The notes below the pieces were generated by a model. That model saw only the letters and a program-made list of their open reading frames with translations. It did not search any database and was not told the DNA's origin. 64,000 nt of DNA from HGM13233 sp900762805 (lineage in GTDB: Bacteria > Bacillota > Clostridia > Oscillospirales > Ruminococcaceae), in assembly GCA_937993755.1 (NCBI GenBank), contig CALKMA010000013.1, forward strand, positions 1 through 64,000, in the 5' to 3' direction. The stretch's first letter is position 1; every line of letters starts with the position of its first letter. A program made the position numbers and the translations under genes. Below, piece by piece: positions 36,017-44,658 of this stretch.

Positions 36017-36060
36017 CAACGGCCCGTCCGGCGGAAAAGGCAGACGGGCCGTTGTTATTT
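36017..36060. terminator. Terminator between the two-component and zinc-ribbon genes
   Basis: A perfect 12-bp stem (CAACGGCCCGTC / GACGGGCCGTTG) followed on the plus strand by TTATTTGCTTTTT. It lies between convergent genes and can serve both. Confidence 0.8.
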
Positions 36061-36204
36061 GCTTTTTGGCGGGGAACGGCTGCTCAGGGGGCTGTCCCGC
36101 GCGGCGGGTGTGGCGGCAGCTCTTTACGGAGAACCGGCATAATGTGCGGGCCTTTGCCGGAGCGCCGGGAAATCTGCCGGCCGCAGCCTTGCGGCGGGCG
36201 CCGC

Positions 36205-37224
36205 TCACATAAGAAGCATGACCCAGAACGATGAGAAGAGCATCAGCCCGCCCGCGATGTAGGCGCCGATGCGGGAGGGGCCGGACTGCTTGCGGAGCCG
36301 CTGCTGGTATTCATCCTCGCTCCGGCTGCCGGCGCGCAGCTTTTTGAAGCGGCGCACGGATGAGCGGCGGAAAAACCAGACGGCGATGGCCGACAAAAGC
36401 AGGCGGAACACCAGAAAAACGATCGAGCTGATGTTGTAGATGGTGACCCAGCTCTCGATGGTGAGGCCGAGGAAGCTGCCGCTGTACAGGCCGTATTCGG
36501 TCATCAGAACGACGCCCATCGGCACCGAAACGAGCAGCTCGACGATACCGGACAGAATGGCGGCCCACCAGACGCGGCGGTAGGCAAAGTAGATCTCCGG
36601 TACAAGGAAGGCCGAAACCATCGGCCAATTGAGGAAGGAGCCGGATTTTTTCTGGCGGTACATCTGCATGAGATAGAAGCGGGCGTTCTGGCCGATGGCC
36701 GTTTTCCAGTCGGCCACGGGGATATCATAGAGGCTGTCGCCGATCTCCTTTTCAATGAGGTCGGGCTGCCCGAAGGAGGTCAGCAGGGGGACGCCCATGG
36801 ACTGCACCGGCGCGCGCTGGCCGAGCGGACAGCCGCAAAAGGAGCAGAACGAGCTGCCGGGCTGATTTTCGCGCCCGCAGTTGGGACAGACCGGCTTCTG
36901 CTGGCCGCCGGCCTGCTCCGGCCGCTGCGGCTGATCGGGGCTGTCGCCGCCCGCGCCGTTTTCACCGAAGGGAAGCTCGAAAAAGGGCGGGAAAAGACCG
37001 CCCTCGTTTTCCGGCTGGGGCTGGGCGGGGGCTGGCTCCGGCTGCGCCGGCGCCGAGGGCTGCCAGTCGTAGCGGCCGTGCTCGGCCTCATGGGCGCAGT
37101 GACCCAGCTGGTTGTAGCAGGCACGGTGATGCGGCGCGCCGCATTCGGGGCAGACGACGATATCATCCCCCTCTGCAAATTTCTTCTGGCAGACGGGGCA
37201 AACTTCATTCAAATAGTGAAACAT
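36205..37224 (-). CDS. Zinc-ribbon/RING-like protein with C-terminal membrane domain
   Basis: A 339-residue protein. N-terminal Cys/His cluster CPVCQKKF...CPECGAPHHRACY (9-38) resembles a prokaryotic RING finger. A Pro/Gln/Glu-rich linker (about 57-110) and a second zinc ribbon CPNCGRE...CSFCGCPLG (about 112-135) follow. The C-terminal part (about 195-339) has four or so hydrophobic segments and resembles DUF2628-type membrane proteins. Function is unknown; such proteins may sense or scaffold at the membrane. The gene is monocistronic, with a -10 box TATAAT on the minus strand at 37267-37272 and a GGGAAAGTTTCCC palindrome between promoter and start. Confidence 0.8.
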   Translation of the reverse strand: MFHYLNEVCPVCQKKFAEGDDIVVCPECGAPHHRACYNQLGHCAHEAEHGRYDWQPSAPAQPEPAPAQPQPENEGGLFPPFFELPFGENGAGGDSPDQPQRPEQAGGQQKPVCPNCGRENQPGSSFCSFCGCPLGQRAPVQSMGVPLLTSFGQPDLIEKEIGDSLYDIPVADWKTAIGQNARFYLMQMYRQKKSGSFLNWPMVSAFLVPEIYFAYRRVWWAAILSGIVELLVSVPMGVVLMTEYGLYSGSFLGLTIESWVTIYNISSIVFLVFRLLLSAIAVWFFRRSSVRRFKKLRAGSRSEDEYQQRLRKQSGPSRIGAYIAGGLMLFSSFWVMLLM

Positions 37225-37434
37225 GGGTGACCCTTTCTTTCAGGGAAACTTTCCCTATCGTAATGTATTATAATGGCAGCGCCGGAAAAGGTCAAGCGGC
37301 GGAGGCGACTTTCACAAAGAATTCAACGGGCGGACATGCGGCGGACACATTTTGAATTCCCGTCGGACGGGAAGCTCCAAAACGGCCCGCCATGCAGGCG
37401 GGCCGGCGGATAGACAAGGGCGGGCGGAAGGATT

Positions 37435-37686
37435 TTACCGGGTGATGCCATAGCCCAGAAAATCAGCCAGGCGGTCATCGTTGTAGATGAGAATGACGTG
37501 CTTGTACAAATGCTGCCAGCTTTTTCCCTTGTAAGGGGAAAAGGCCGTATGGAAAGGAAGATCGTTCCGGTAGTTCTGCGCCAGCTCCCAGGTAAAGCAA
37601 TCGACCAGCTCATCCAATATGGCTGTGTCTGTAGGGGTGACGCCGTGCGCCGAAAAGATCTGTTCGACTTCGCCGCGCTGAGCCAT
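37435..37686 (-). CDS. Hypothetical 83-residue protein downstream of DUF5131
   Basis: An 83-residue frame (MAQRGEVEQIFSAHG start, FLGYGITR end) with balanced, globular-looking composition, including WELAQNYRNDLPFHTAFSPY. This differs sharply from the Arg/Pro/Ala-rich shadows around it. It lies 31 bases after the DUF5131 stop on the same strand and is probably co-transcribed. No clear ribosome site precedes the ATG at 37686, so the start is uncertain; the open frame extends further upstream inside DUF5131, but that part looks non-coding. No family is recognised. Confidence 0.55.
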   Translation of the reverse strand: MAQRGEVEQIFSAHGVTPTDTAILDELVDCFTWELAQNYRNDLPFHTAFSPYKGKSWQHLYKHVILIYNDDRLADFLGYGITR

Positions 37687-37717
37687 CCGCTGCAGACGGC
37701 GGGCCGGAGGGGCGAGC

Positions 37718-38461
37718 CTATAGGCCGGCGTCGTCCTGAGGGCAGCCGGCATAGTCGATGCCGGCGCGGCGGGCCTGCTCAGCCTGCCGTGCGCGGGGGA
37801 TGCTGTAAAGGCGGCCGTCCTTGCGCAGACGGGCGCCCGTCTGCCGGAAGGTGAAGGGAACACCGAACTGCACACAGGTGTCGCGCATGGCCAGCACCCA
37901 GTCAAAATCGCATACGCGGGCGCCGGGGCCGCTCTCGCCGCCCACCGAAACGCGGTCAACGGCGCCGGTGGCCAGCGCGGGGCTGAGATCGATATACGTC
38001 AGCAGCGGTTCACAGATGACGATGCGCTCCCGCAGCGGCGCGGCAGTGTAGATGGGCAGGCGTTCGGCGGCGCGGCGGCTGTTTTCGACGGTGCAGGCGA
38101 TGGTGACATTGGGGTAGCCCGCGCCCCAGTCGGCCGGGATACATTCATAGAAGCGCTCAATGCGCTTGGTGATAAAGAAAAAGTGAAGATCGTGCCGCTC
38201 ACGCATGATGGCCCAGGCCTCAGGCCGCCAGCCGTCTGCCGCCTCATGAAAGAAGTCGGAGGAAAAGCAGGTGTAAACGGTGTCAGGGCCCTTCATGCGG
38301 TAGGCCCCAGCACGGTCGCGGGCGATCGGCGCGCCGAAGGCTGCCGTTTTCTGCACAACGGCGGCGCTGCGCCCGTGCTGCTCGTCGATGCGGTAAACAT
38401 AGCAGTTGGCGCAGCCCTCACTGTAGCGGGTGCAGCCGTGCCAGGGGTTCCAGTTTGCCAT
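37718..38461 (-). CDS. DUF5131 (phage Gp37/Gp68-like) protein
   Basis: A 247-residue protein starting MANWNPWHGCTRYSEGCANC, the typical opening of DUF5131, in which clustered cysteines (CTRYSEGCANC) probably bind an iron-sulphur cluster as in radical-SAM-like proteins. Other family blocks are VYTCFSSDFFHE, FITKRIERF, VICEPLL and VSVGGESGPGARVCDFDWV. The family occurs in phages and in bacterial chromosomes and has no established reaction. ATG at 38461 has GGAAGGAGG upstream; the longer frame has no site. The short hypothetical gene follows on the same strand. Confidence 0.88.
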   Translation of the reverse strand: MANWNPWHGCTRYSEGCANCYVYRIDEQHGRSAAVVQKTAAFGAPIARDRAGAYRMKGPDTVYTCFSSDFFHEAADGWRPEAWAIMRERHDLHFFFITKRIERFYECIPADWGAGYPNVTIACTVENSRRAAERLPIYTAAPLRERIVICEPLLTYIDLSPALATGAVDRVSVGGESGPGARVCDFDWVLAMRDTCVQFGVPFTFRQTGARLRKDGRLYSIPRARQAEQARRAGIDYAGCPQDDAGL

Positions 38462-38557
38462 AAGCGCCCTCCTTCCGGTCCCAACAGCACTATTGTAGCA
38501 CAAAATTGGGAAAAAGACAGAAAAAACGGCACGGCACGGAGACGACCGGACAGAAGA

Positions 38558-38594
38558 AGGGCTTGCCGCCCGCTCTTCACAGGCAGCAAGCCCT
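38558..38594. terminator. Hairpin upstream of the DUF5131 gene
   Basis: AGGGCTTGC / GCAAGCCCT stem with a 19-base loop, followed on the plus strand by TTTC. It lies between the Crp-type gene and DUF5131 on the minus strand and may separate the two transcripts. Confidence 0.45.
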
Positions 38595-39057
38595 TTCAGT
38601 GGTCCGAACAATTTTTATCTGAAAATATTGTCTGACTTTTTGGGGTCACTTCAGTTTAACCGCTGCGGCTGATAACTGGCTTATGAACACTGTTCCTTTT
38701 GTCAGGCTTTTTGGGTCGCTTCCATTCGGCGCGGATCGTTTAACGGTCAAAATGCACCGGTCCGGCGCGGCACGGGGGAGAGGGGACCGGAAAAGGAACC
38801 GATGCGGGCAGGAGCCTTTCGGGGCGCTGCCGGCCGGGGGATCCGCGCGTTTTCCCGGAAAGCGACCGTCGGCCCGATGTCTGCTGCGCGGCACACTGAC
38901 CCGGCCAGGGGCGGAAACGGAGAAGGCTGCTTCACCGGCCTTCCGCACGCGGCAAAAATGCACCGCCCCGGCCCGGATCGGGCGGCGCACGCGATTTTCG
39001 CTGTTCCTGTGTGCACGGCGGAAAAAATCTCCGCACCGGCCCGGATCGGGCGGCGCG
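38595..39057. other. Gene-free region with short repeats after the Crp/Fnr-type gene
   Basis: No supported gene. AAAATGCACCG occurs at about 38749 and 38956, and the hairpin-forming CGGCCCGGATCGGGCGGCGC occurs at about 38970 and 39037, the latter touching the stop of the regulator gene. These look like another pair of intergenic duplications. Confidence 0.5.
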
Positions 39058-39654
39058 TCAGACCCCGCTGGCCTGCTGCAGGGCAGGGATATCGGCCAGC
39101 ACGAAGTCGCGCTTTTCATAGTCGATGATATTTTCGTCGCGCAGGCGGGCCAGCTCGCGCACCAGCGCGCCCTTGGGACAGCCGAGGCAGGCGGCCAGCT
39201 GGCTGCGCGTCAGCGGCAGGCGGAAGCTGTCGCCCTCGCCGCCGTAGATGAGCAGCACGGCGGCCACGTCGCGCCGCAGTTCGGGGGTGTCGGGGGCGCG
39301 ACAGCTGTCTGCCAGCAGCGCCAGCATATTGCGGGCCAGCGATCGGTGGGCCGGACAGGCGTTCCGGCACAGGCCGACTGCCTGCTCCGCCGAAACCACG
39401 GCCAGCAGCGCGCCCGTCGAGGTGGGCACAGCAGCGCCGGAAAAGAGGGGAAAGCTGTCGCCCGGTCCGGCGATACCGCCCCCGCGCGGGGCGGCAAGGC
39501 CCTCCAGCAGCACGGCGGCGCCGTCCTGCGCCGACACGACGAACCCGGTTTCGCTGCGCACAAAGGTGCAGCCGATGCAGCCGCACAGGCGGAAAAGTGC
39601 GCGGGGCGGCAGGCCGGAGAACAGCCGGCTGTTGAGCAGTGCGTCTCGCTTCAT
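39058..39654 (-). CDS. Crp/Fnr-family transcriptional regulator
   Basis: A 198-residue protein with an N-terminal cyclic-nucleotide-binding-like beta domain and a C-terminal helix-turn-helix (LTRSQLAACLGCPKGALVRELARLRDE). It is shorter than typical Crp (about 210 residues). The N-terminus holds CGCIGC (25-30), and further Cys occur, but the arrangement is not the classical Fnr one, so iron-sulphur sensing is only a possibility. ATG at 39654 follows AAAGGAGACGATCTT. It lies alone; target genes are unknown. Confidence 0.8.
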   Translation of the reverse strand: MKRDALLNSRLFSGLPPRALFRLCGCIGCTFVRSETGFVVSAQDGAAVLLEGLAAPRGGGIAGPGDSFPLFSGAAVPTSTGALLAVVSAEQAVGLCRNACPAHRSLARNMLALLADSCRAPDTPELRRDVAAVLLIYGGEGDSFRLPLTRSQLAACLGCPKGALVRELARLRDENIIDYEKRDFVLADIPALQQASGV

Positions 39655-40219
39655 AAGATCGTCTCCTTTTGGCAGGATATCCGGCCGCGGCCGGACACTG
39701 TCAGTTTTGGCTGCCGGCCGGCCGATTAAACGGGGAGTGCGGCAGAGCTGCGGGCAGAGGACCGGCCGCAAGGCCGTTTCCCGGCGGCTGCGCGGCGTCT
39801 TTTGCCCCGCCGCGGGGATGACGTATGATTTAAAACCTGTATCTGATACGGCATTGACCGCCTGCCGCATGACCGGCGCGCGGTCTGCCCGCTTTGGCGT
39901 GTCTTTCATTTCCGATATCGTTCTCCGGCGATCCTATGCGCGCATGGCGCACCCTGCCGCTTCCCCCGCCAGTATCTTGGACCGTGTTCTGCGGCGCACG
40001 GAGAGCGGCCCGACCCGCCGCCCGTGCCTGATTCTGCCGCAATGAAGCCGTCGTGCCGGCCGCCTTTTTCGGTCACAGGATGAGCGCCGCAGGGCCGCGG
40101 CGTCTGCCCGTCCCCCTTGTCCGCCGGTTCGAGGGGCCGCGCACCGGGGGCCTTGCGGCTCGGCCGCCGCACACCAACCCCAAATTTACGTATCGGCTGC
40201 GGGCGCCTGCCTGTTGGAT
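39655..40219. other. Divergent intergenic region, no gene seen
   Basis: About 560 bases between the Crp-type regulator and the kinase operon. Several overlapping frames exist on both strands, all Arg/Pro/Ala-rich and without ribosome sites. I see no RNA gene. A regulator-binding site is likely but not identified. Confidence 0.45.
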
Positions 40220-40248
40220 TTGACTTTATAGGCAAAGTGTGCTATTTT
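40220..40248 (+). promoter_or_regulatory. Promoter of the kinase/ECF operon, giving a leaderless transcript
   Basis: TTGACT (40220-40225), 17-base spacer, TATTTT (40243-40248). The expected start point, about 7 bases after the -10 box, coincides with the ATG at 40255. No ribosome binding site is present before that ATG. Confidence 0.7.
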
Positions 40249-40254
40249 ACGCAT

Positions 40255-41091
40255 ATGGATACACGAAGCTGCAAAACAATATGCCTGGTACACGACCTGT
40301 CCTTCGCGGGCGGCAGCAGCCTTGCCGCCATGCTGCCGGTCACGGCGGCCTGCGGCTGCCGGGCTATCCCGGTGCCGACGGCGCTGCTCAGCACCCACAC
40401 GGGGTTCCCGTCGCCCGCCGTGCTCGATACGGCCGATTTTGCTGTCCGTGCGGCGGCGCATTTCTTATCGGTCGGTCTCACGGCCGATACCGTGTACAGC
40501 GGCTATCTGATGAATGAAAACGGAAAGACTGCGGTCGATGCTGTCCGCGCCGTTTTCCCGCTGGCCTATCGTATCCACGATCCCGCCTTTGCCGATAGAG
40601 GGCGGCTCTATACCGGCATGACCGACCGGCTGATCGACTGCCACCGCGACCTCGCGGCCGGCGCGCGCCTCATCCTGCCCAATGTCAGCGAGGCGCTGGC
40701 TCTCTGCGGGCACGAGCCGTCGGCACGTCTCGACGGCGGCCGCCTGCGCGAGCTGTGCCGTTCGCTGACGCACGACTTTGCTCCGGCTGTCATCACCGGC
40801 GTCGAGCTTGACGGCGGGCACTTTAACGTCGTTGCCGACGAAAGCGGCGTCAGCCGGATCCCCTACCGCGCCGTTCCGGGCAGCTACCCCGGCACCGGCG
40901 ATGTGTTCGGCGCCATTGTCGCCGCCCTTATCACACGCGGGGCGGGGCTGACGGCAGCCGTTCAGCGGGCGGCGGCGATCATGACAGAAACCGTGGCCGG
41001 CACCAATGCTTTGGGGCAGCCGGCGCCGGGCGGCATTGCGGTGGAGATCGCGGTGCGGCTGGCAGAAAGGAGTATTTATGAAGCAGAATGA
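40255..41091 (+). CDS. Pyridoxamine/pyridoxal kinase-like enzyme
   Basis: A 278-residue kinase of the ribokinase superfamily, PdxK/PdxY type: SFAGGSSLAAMLPV near the N-terminus, YSGYLMNENGKT near 82-93, a DP-A-DRGRLYTGM substrate loop and the catalytic YPGTGDVFGA near 210-219. Such enzymes phosphorylate vitamin B6 vitamers with ATP. Hydroxymethylpyrimidine (ThiD-like) activity cannot be fully excluded. The ATG at 40255 probably sits at the 5' end of the mRNA. The gene overlaps the ECF S component by 14 bases, which suggests uptake and trapping of the same vitamin. Confidence 0.85.
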   Translation: MDTRSCKTICLVHDLSFAGGSSLAAMLPVTAACGCRAIPVPTALLSTHTGFPSPAVLDTADFAVRAAAHFLSVGLTADTVYSGYLMNENGKTAVDAVRAVFPLAYRIHDPAFADRGRLYTGMTDRLIDCHRDLAAGARLILPNVSEALALCGHEPSARLDGGRLRELCRSLTHDFAPAVITGVELDGGHFNVVADESGVSRIPYRAVPGSYPGTGDVFGAIVAALITRGAGLTAAVQRAAAIMTETVAGTNALGQPAPGGIAVEIAVRLAERSIYEAE

Positions 41092-41653
41092 CAGAACAAT
41101 CAAGAATATCGTTGTGGTCGGCCTGATGGCCGCCGTCGTGTTCATCTTCACCTATATGCATATCGACATCCCGACCCCGCTTGGCAAAACGATGCTGCAT
41201 CTCGGCAACGTCATGTGCCTGCTGGCGGCGCTGCTGTTCGGGCCTGTCCGCGGCGGTCTGGCCGCCGGCTTCGGTTCGATGTTCTACGATATGTTCGACC
41301 CGGCCCATCTGCCCGAATGCTGGATCACCTTTATCAACAAGTTTGCCATGGCCTTTGTGGCCGGCCTTGTCGCCCACCGGCTGCTCAAGGGGGCCGGCCG
41401 GCTGCGCTTCCCGGCCGCTGCCGCGCTCGGTGCGCTCAGCTACACGGCGCTCTATGTGGGGAAGACCATCATCGTGCAGTATTTCGTCTACAACAACCTG
41501 TGGGAGACGGTCTGGGCGACCGCTGTGACCAAGGGCACCGTGTCGCTTGTCAATGCGCTGATTGCCGCCGTGGCTTCGGTGCTGCTCAACGCGGCGCTGC
41601 GCAAGGCCTTTACCGGCGCGGGACTCAACGAACGGCTGGGGGTGCGTGCATGA
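41078..41653 (+). CDS. ECF transporter substrate-binding S component, probably for a B6-type vitamin
   Basis: A 191-residue membrane protein with five or six helices and the pattern IPTPLGKTMLHLGNVMCLLA followed by FGPVRGGLAAGFGSMFYDMF, typical of ECF S components of the HmpT/PdxU-like group. S components bind a vitamin and use shared EcfA/EcfT modules, which are not in this window. The overlap with a pyridoxal-type kinase points to vitamin B6. This is inference from context. Start ATG 41078 has AAAGGAG upstream. The stop overlaps the next start (ATGA). Confidence 0.85.
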   Translation: MKQNDRTIKNIVVVGLMAAVVFIFTYMHIDIPTPLGKTMLHLGNVMCLLAALLFGPVRGGLAAGFGSMFYDMFDPAHLPECWITFINKFAMAFVAGLVAHRLLKGAGRLRFPAAAALGALSYTALYVGKTIIVQYFVYNNLWETVWATAVTKGTVSLVNALIAAVASVLLNAALRKAFTGAGLNERLGVRA

Positions 41654-42147
41654 CGCCCCTCAACATCGTGCTGCATGAGCCGCAGATCCCGCAGAACACC
41701 GGCAATATCGCCCGCACCTGTGCCGTTACCGGCAGCCGGCTGCACCTGATCGAGCCGATGGGCTTTCGCGTGGACGACGCCAAGCTCAGGCGCGCCGGCC
41801 TTGACTACTGGCCGCTGCTCGATATCACATACTACCGGGATTTTGCGGATTTCGCTGAGAAAAACCCCGGTCGCTGGTGGTTCTTCACGACCAAAAGCCG
41901 TTTTGTCTACACCGAGGCCGTCTATCAGCCCGGCGACTATCTGATTCTCGGCCGGGAAGACAGGGGACTGCCCGAAGCGCTGCTGGCCGCGCATTATGAC
42001 AGCACGGTGCGCATCCCCATGCGCAACAATGAGCATGCCCGCAGCCTCAACCTGTCCAACGCGGCGGCTGTCGCCGTTTATGAGGCGCTGCGCCAGAATG
42101 GCTTCGGCGAGCTTAAAACAGAGGGCCGGCTGACAGCAGCGCCGTAG
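41650..42147 (+). CDS. trmL: tRNA (cytidine(34)-2'-O)-methyltransferase TrmL
   Basis: A 165-residue SPOUT methyltransferase: N-terminal VLHEPQIPQNTGNIARTC, GREDRGLPEALL in the middle and the C-terminal knot IPMRNNEHARSLNLSNAAAVAVYEALRQ. TrmL methylates the wobble nucleotide of tRNA-Leu isoacceptors using S-adenosylmethionine. Length is typical. It is translationally coupled to the S component through ATGA; no functional link is obvious. Confidence 0.93.
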   Translation: MTPLNIVLHEPQIPQNTGNIARTCAVTGSRLHLIEPMGFRVDDAKLRRAGLDYWPLLDITYYRDFADFAEKNPGRWWFFTTKSRFVYTEAVYQPGDYLILGREDRGLPEALLAAHYDSTVRIPMRNNEHARSLNLSNAAAVAVYEALRQNGFGELKTEGRLTAAP

Positions 42148-42211
42148 GGCGGGCTGCCGTGCGGCGGAATATCGACAGAGCGGCCGGCAGGCCGCAGACA
42201 AGGAGAGAAAA

Positions 42212-42688
42212 ATGCTGAAGGAATTCAAAAAGTTTGCTTTCAAGGGCAATGTGATGGATATGGCCATCGGCGTCATCGTCGGCTCGGCCTTTTCGACCAT
42301 CGTCACCTCGCTGGTCAACGACATCATTATGCCGCTCATCGGCGTGCTGACCGGCGGGTTCGATATATCGGGCCTCAAGCTGACGCTGGGCGCCGACCAG
42401 CTCAACGAGGCCGGCGAGGTCGTCAAGGCGGCCGCCACCCTCAACTACGGCGCTTTTCTGCAGAACATCATAAACTTTCTGATCGTGGCGCTCTCGCTGT
42501 TTTTTACCATGCGCCTCATCAACCGGCTGCACGACATAGCCGAAAAGGAGCTGCACAAGCACGATGCGGCGAAAGAGGAGCCGGAGCAGCCGGTCCAAAA
42601 GCCCGACGACGTGCTGCTGCTGGAGGAGATCCGCGACCTGCTCAAGGCCGGAAAGCAGCCAGAAGCCGGCGGAACCGACGAGAAATAG
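42212..42688 (+). CDS. mscL: Large-conductance mechanosensitive channel MscL
   Basis: A 158-residue channel subunit: MLKEFKKFAFKGNVMDMAIG, pore helix VIVGSAFSTIVTSLVNDIIMP, periplasm-like loop, second helix (NFLIVALSLFFTMRLIN) and a charged C-terminal bundle. It opens under membrane tension to release solutes on osmotic downshock. AAGGAGAG precedes the ATG. It is probably the last gene of the kinase-ECF-trmL run, after a 64-base gap. Confidence 0.95.
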   Translation: MLKEFKKFAFKGNVMDMAIGVIVGSAFSTIVTSLVNDIIMPLIGVLTGGFDISGLKLTLGADQLNEAGEVVKAAATLNYGAFLQNIINFLIVALSLFFTMRLINRLHDIAEKELHKHDAAKEEPEQPVQKPDDVLLLEEIRDLLKAGKQPEAGGTDEK

Positions 42689-42771
42689 CGCCGCACAGAA
42701 GCGTCGGGCAGGCCAACTCTCACGGCAGCCCATTTACCAAGCACAGCGCCCGTCTCTGCGCGGGCGCGGCG

Positions 42772-42807
42772 ACAGCCCCGACCGGACCCGGCTCCGGTCG
42801 GGGCTGT
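42772..42807. terminator. Bidirectional hairpin between mscL and the ParB-like gene
   Basis: A perfect 15-bp stem (ACAGCCCCGACCGGA and complement) with a 6-base loop between convergent genes. There is no T-run. Confidence 0.7.
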
Positions 42808-42823
42808 CTGGCCTCCGGCGGTT

Positions 42824-43609
42824 CTACCCGGTCTGCCGCCGGAGAGGAATCTTGATGGTGTATTCTATGTAATCGGCGCGGTCGGCGCGGGTGGCGCTGG
42901 CGTCGATGCCGGTGCGGCGCATGACGTCTACGGCGTGCTCGATGGTATTGAAGAACAGCCGCACATCCTTGACGATCGGCAGCGTGGCGGCGCGTGTGCG
43001 CCCCTTTTTCTCAAGCAGGCTGCTCACCAGCTTTTCGCAGGCGGCGACGCTCAGCCCGCGGGCGGCGCAGCGCTCCATGACGCGGCTCCACTGTTGGGGC
43101 GGCAGCCGCAGGATGGCGCGCAGGTGGCGCTCGGTCAGGCCGTTCCGGGCGGCAAAGGCGCGCTGCGTCGGATCGAGCGCCAGCACCCGCAGCTTGTTGC
43201 TGATGGCCGGCTCGGACAGCTGCAGGCGTTCGGCGGCCTGCCGCTGGGTCAGGCCGCAGCTGCGGATAAGGGCATCGATGGCCTCGGCCTGCTCGATGCA
43301 GTTGAGATCGCGGCGGAACATGTTTTCGAGCAGCGCGATGGTGGCGGCGTCGGCCTCGCTGGCAGACAGCACCACCGCCGGAATGGATGTCAGCCCCGCC
43401 GCTCTGGCTGCCCGCAGCCGGCGCTGGCCGGCCACCAGCCGGAACTGACGCCCGGCCTTGACGACAAGGATGGGCTGGACGACGCCGTTGGCGGCGATGC
43501 TGGCCGTCAGCTCGTCAAGCGGCCCCTTGTCAAAATAGCGGCGCGGCGCGTCCGCCGGCTCACGGATGCGGTCGAGGGGGATCGACCGCGCCCCCTTCAT
43601 CTGTGCCAT
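42824..43609 (-). CDS. ParB/Noc-family nucleoid protein
   Basis: A 261-residue protein: ParB N-terminal CTPase domain with LVAGQRRLRAARAAGL and ENMFRRDLNCIEQAEA, a helix-turn-helix (LTQRQAAERLQLSEPAISNKLRVL) and a C-terminal dimerisation domain. It is like Spo0J/Noc proteins that bind parS or Noc sites near the origin. No ParA/Soj gene and no parS palindrome are found next to it, so Noc-like or orphan ParB are both possible. ATG at 43609 is preferred: GAGGAGG is 8 bases from it and only 2 from the ATG at 43615. Its promoter region 350 bases upstream has iteron-like repeats. Confidence 0.85.
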   Translation of the reverse strand: MAQMKGARSIPLDRIREPADAPRRYFDKGPLDELTASIAANGVVQPILVVKAGRQFRLVAGQRRLRAARAAGLTSIPAVVLSASEADAATIALLENMFRRDLNCIEQAEAIDALIRSCGLTQRQAAERLQLSEPAISNKLRVLALDPTQRAFAARNGLTERHLRAILRLPPQQWSRVMERCAARGLSVAACEKLVSSLLEKKGRTRAATLPIVKDVRLFFNTIEHAVDVMRRTGIDASATRADRADYIEYTIKIPLRRQTG

Positions 43610-43962
43610 GCTCATGACCTCCTCTGCTTGCTTTGCTTCCACTATACCGCCCGGCAGGCGCGAAAAAGCGCCGTTTTGGGCGCGGCCGGCAGAAAAAGCC
43701 CCAAAGCGGGGGACAGCGGAGCTGCTGCAGCTGCCGTCCGGCTGCCCGGCAGGGGGCGGAGCCCCCGGAAGGAACGCCCCGGCGAAGGCCGGGCTTCGGG
43801 CGCGGCAGAACGGAGGCGATCGGAACAGGCGGGCTTTCCGCGCCGCCGGTATGCAGTCCGGCCGCCGGTTGCTGCATAGCTTCAGGCATACGGCCGCCGC
43901 GCCGGCCGGGGAGAAAATGTATTTGTGAATATCTGCCGTCTCTGCTGCGATTTACAGGCAGT

Positions 43963-44018
43963 ATTATAGCCTTGTCGCCCGCGGGATGTTGAAAACCATG
44001 TTAAAAACGTTGAAAACC
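43963..44018 (-). promoter_or_regulatory. Promoter region with GTTGAAAACC iterons upstream of the ParB-like gene
   Basis: Minus-strand TATAAT (43963-43968) with TCAACA 18 bases upstream. Overlapping the -35 are GTTGAAAACC (43988-43997), GTTAAAAAC (44000-44008) and an exact second GTTGAAAACC (44009-44018), spaced 9-12 bases, about one helical turn. This resembles a binding site for a cooperative regulator, possibly the ParB-like protein. Confidence 0.5.
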
Positions 44019-44299
44019 GCTTGATTTCAGAGAAAAAGATTTCAACTGCCGCAAAAGTACCGGCAAGAAAGCACATTACAAACAGTTATCAGACCTTGCC
44101 AAAAGGCGTATCGCCCGTATCGGAGGCGCCAAATGAAAGCCGTGCGGGGCGGCCGTTCGGCGGGCTGCGGGGCGGAGTGCCCAATGCATAATGAGAGTGG
44201 TTCGGCGGGGTATTCGGACTGTCAGCCGAGCCCGACCGGGGAGGGGAGGGCATTTGCCGCGGGAAACCTGTTTAAGAGAAACCGGCGCCGCCGCGGTTC

Positions 44300-44579
44300 G
44301 AAGCGGCGCGAAATGCCGGCGGCGTCCCGGCCGGGGCGGCCGGGCGGCGGTTTTTATCGCCTGAAGGCGGAGCCGTGCCGACGAGATGGCCGCTCAAGGA
44401 AGTAACGGTCGGCAGCCGGGAGGAGGGCGCGCATGGGCCGAAGCGGCGCGAAATGCCGGCGGCGTCCCGGCCGGGGCGGCCGGGCGGCGGTTTTTATCGC
44501 CTGAAGGCGGAGCCGTGCCGACGAGATGACCGCTCAAGGGAGTAACGCCCAGCAGCCGGTAGGAGGGCGCGCAAGGATC
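44300..44579. repeat. 140-bp tandem duplication
   Basis: Positions 44300-44439 and 44440-44579 are the same 140-base unit head to tail, differing at about ten positions, mostly at the end. A third copy begins to match again at 44580 for a few bases. No supported gene overlaps it; a minus-strand frame through it has no ribosome site. Confidence 0.9.
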
Positions 44580-44589
44580 GAAGAGGCAA

Positions 44590-44627
44590 AAGCGGCGTCG
44601 CCTGCCGGAGGGCAGGCGACGCCGCTT
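44590..44627 (-). terminator. Terminator of the E2-like gene
   Basis: A perfect 17-bp stem (AAGCGGCGTCGCCTGCC and complement) with a GGAG loop, followed on the minus strand by TTGCCTC, 32 bases past the stop. Confidence 0.75.
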
Positions 44628-44658
44628 CAAAATGGGGCAGACCGGCACAGACGCCGCG

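Noticed and set aside
43888..44100. Chromosome origin near the ParB-like gene
   Set aside because: No dnaA, dnaN or rnpA nearby and no clear TTATCCACA boxes, so only the iteron-like repeats are reported.
44133..44648. Short frames in the 140-bp tandem repeat
   Set aside because: No ribosome site and Arg/Gly/Pro-rich composition.
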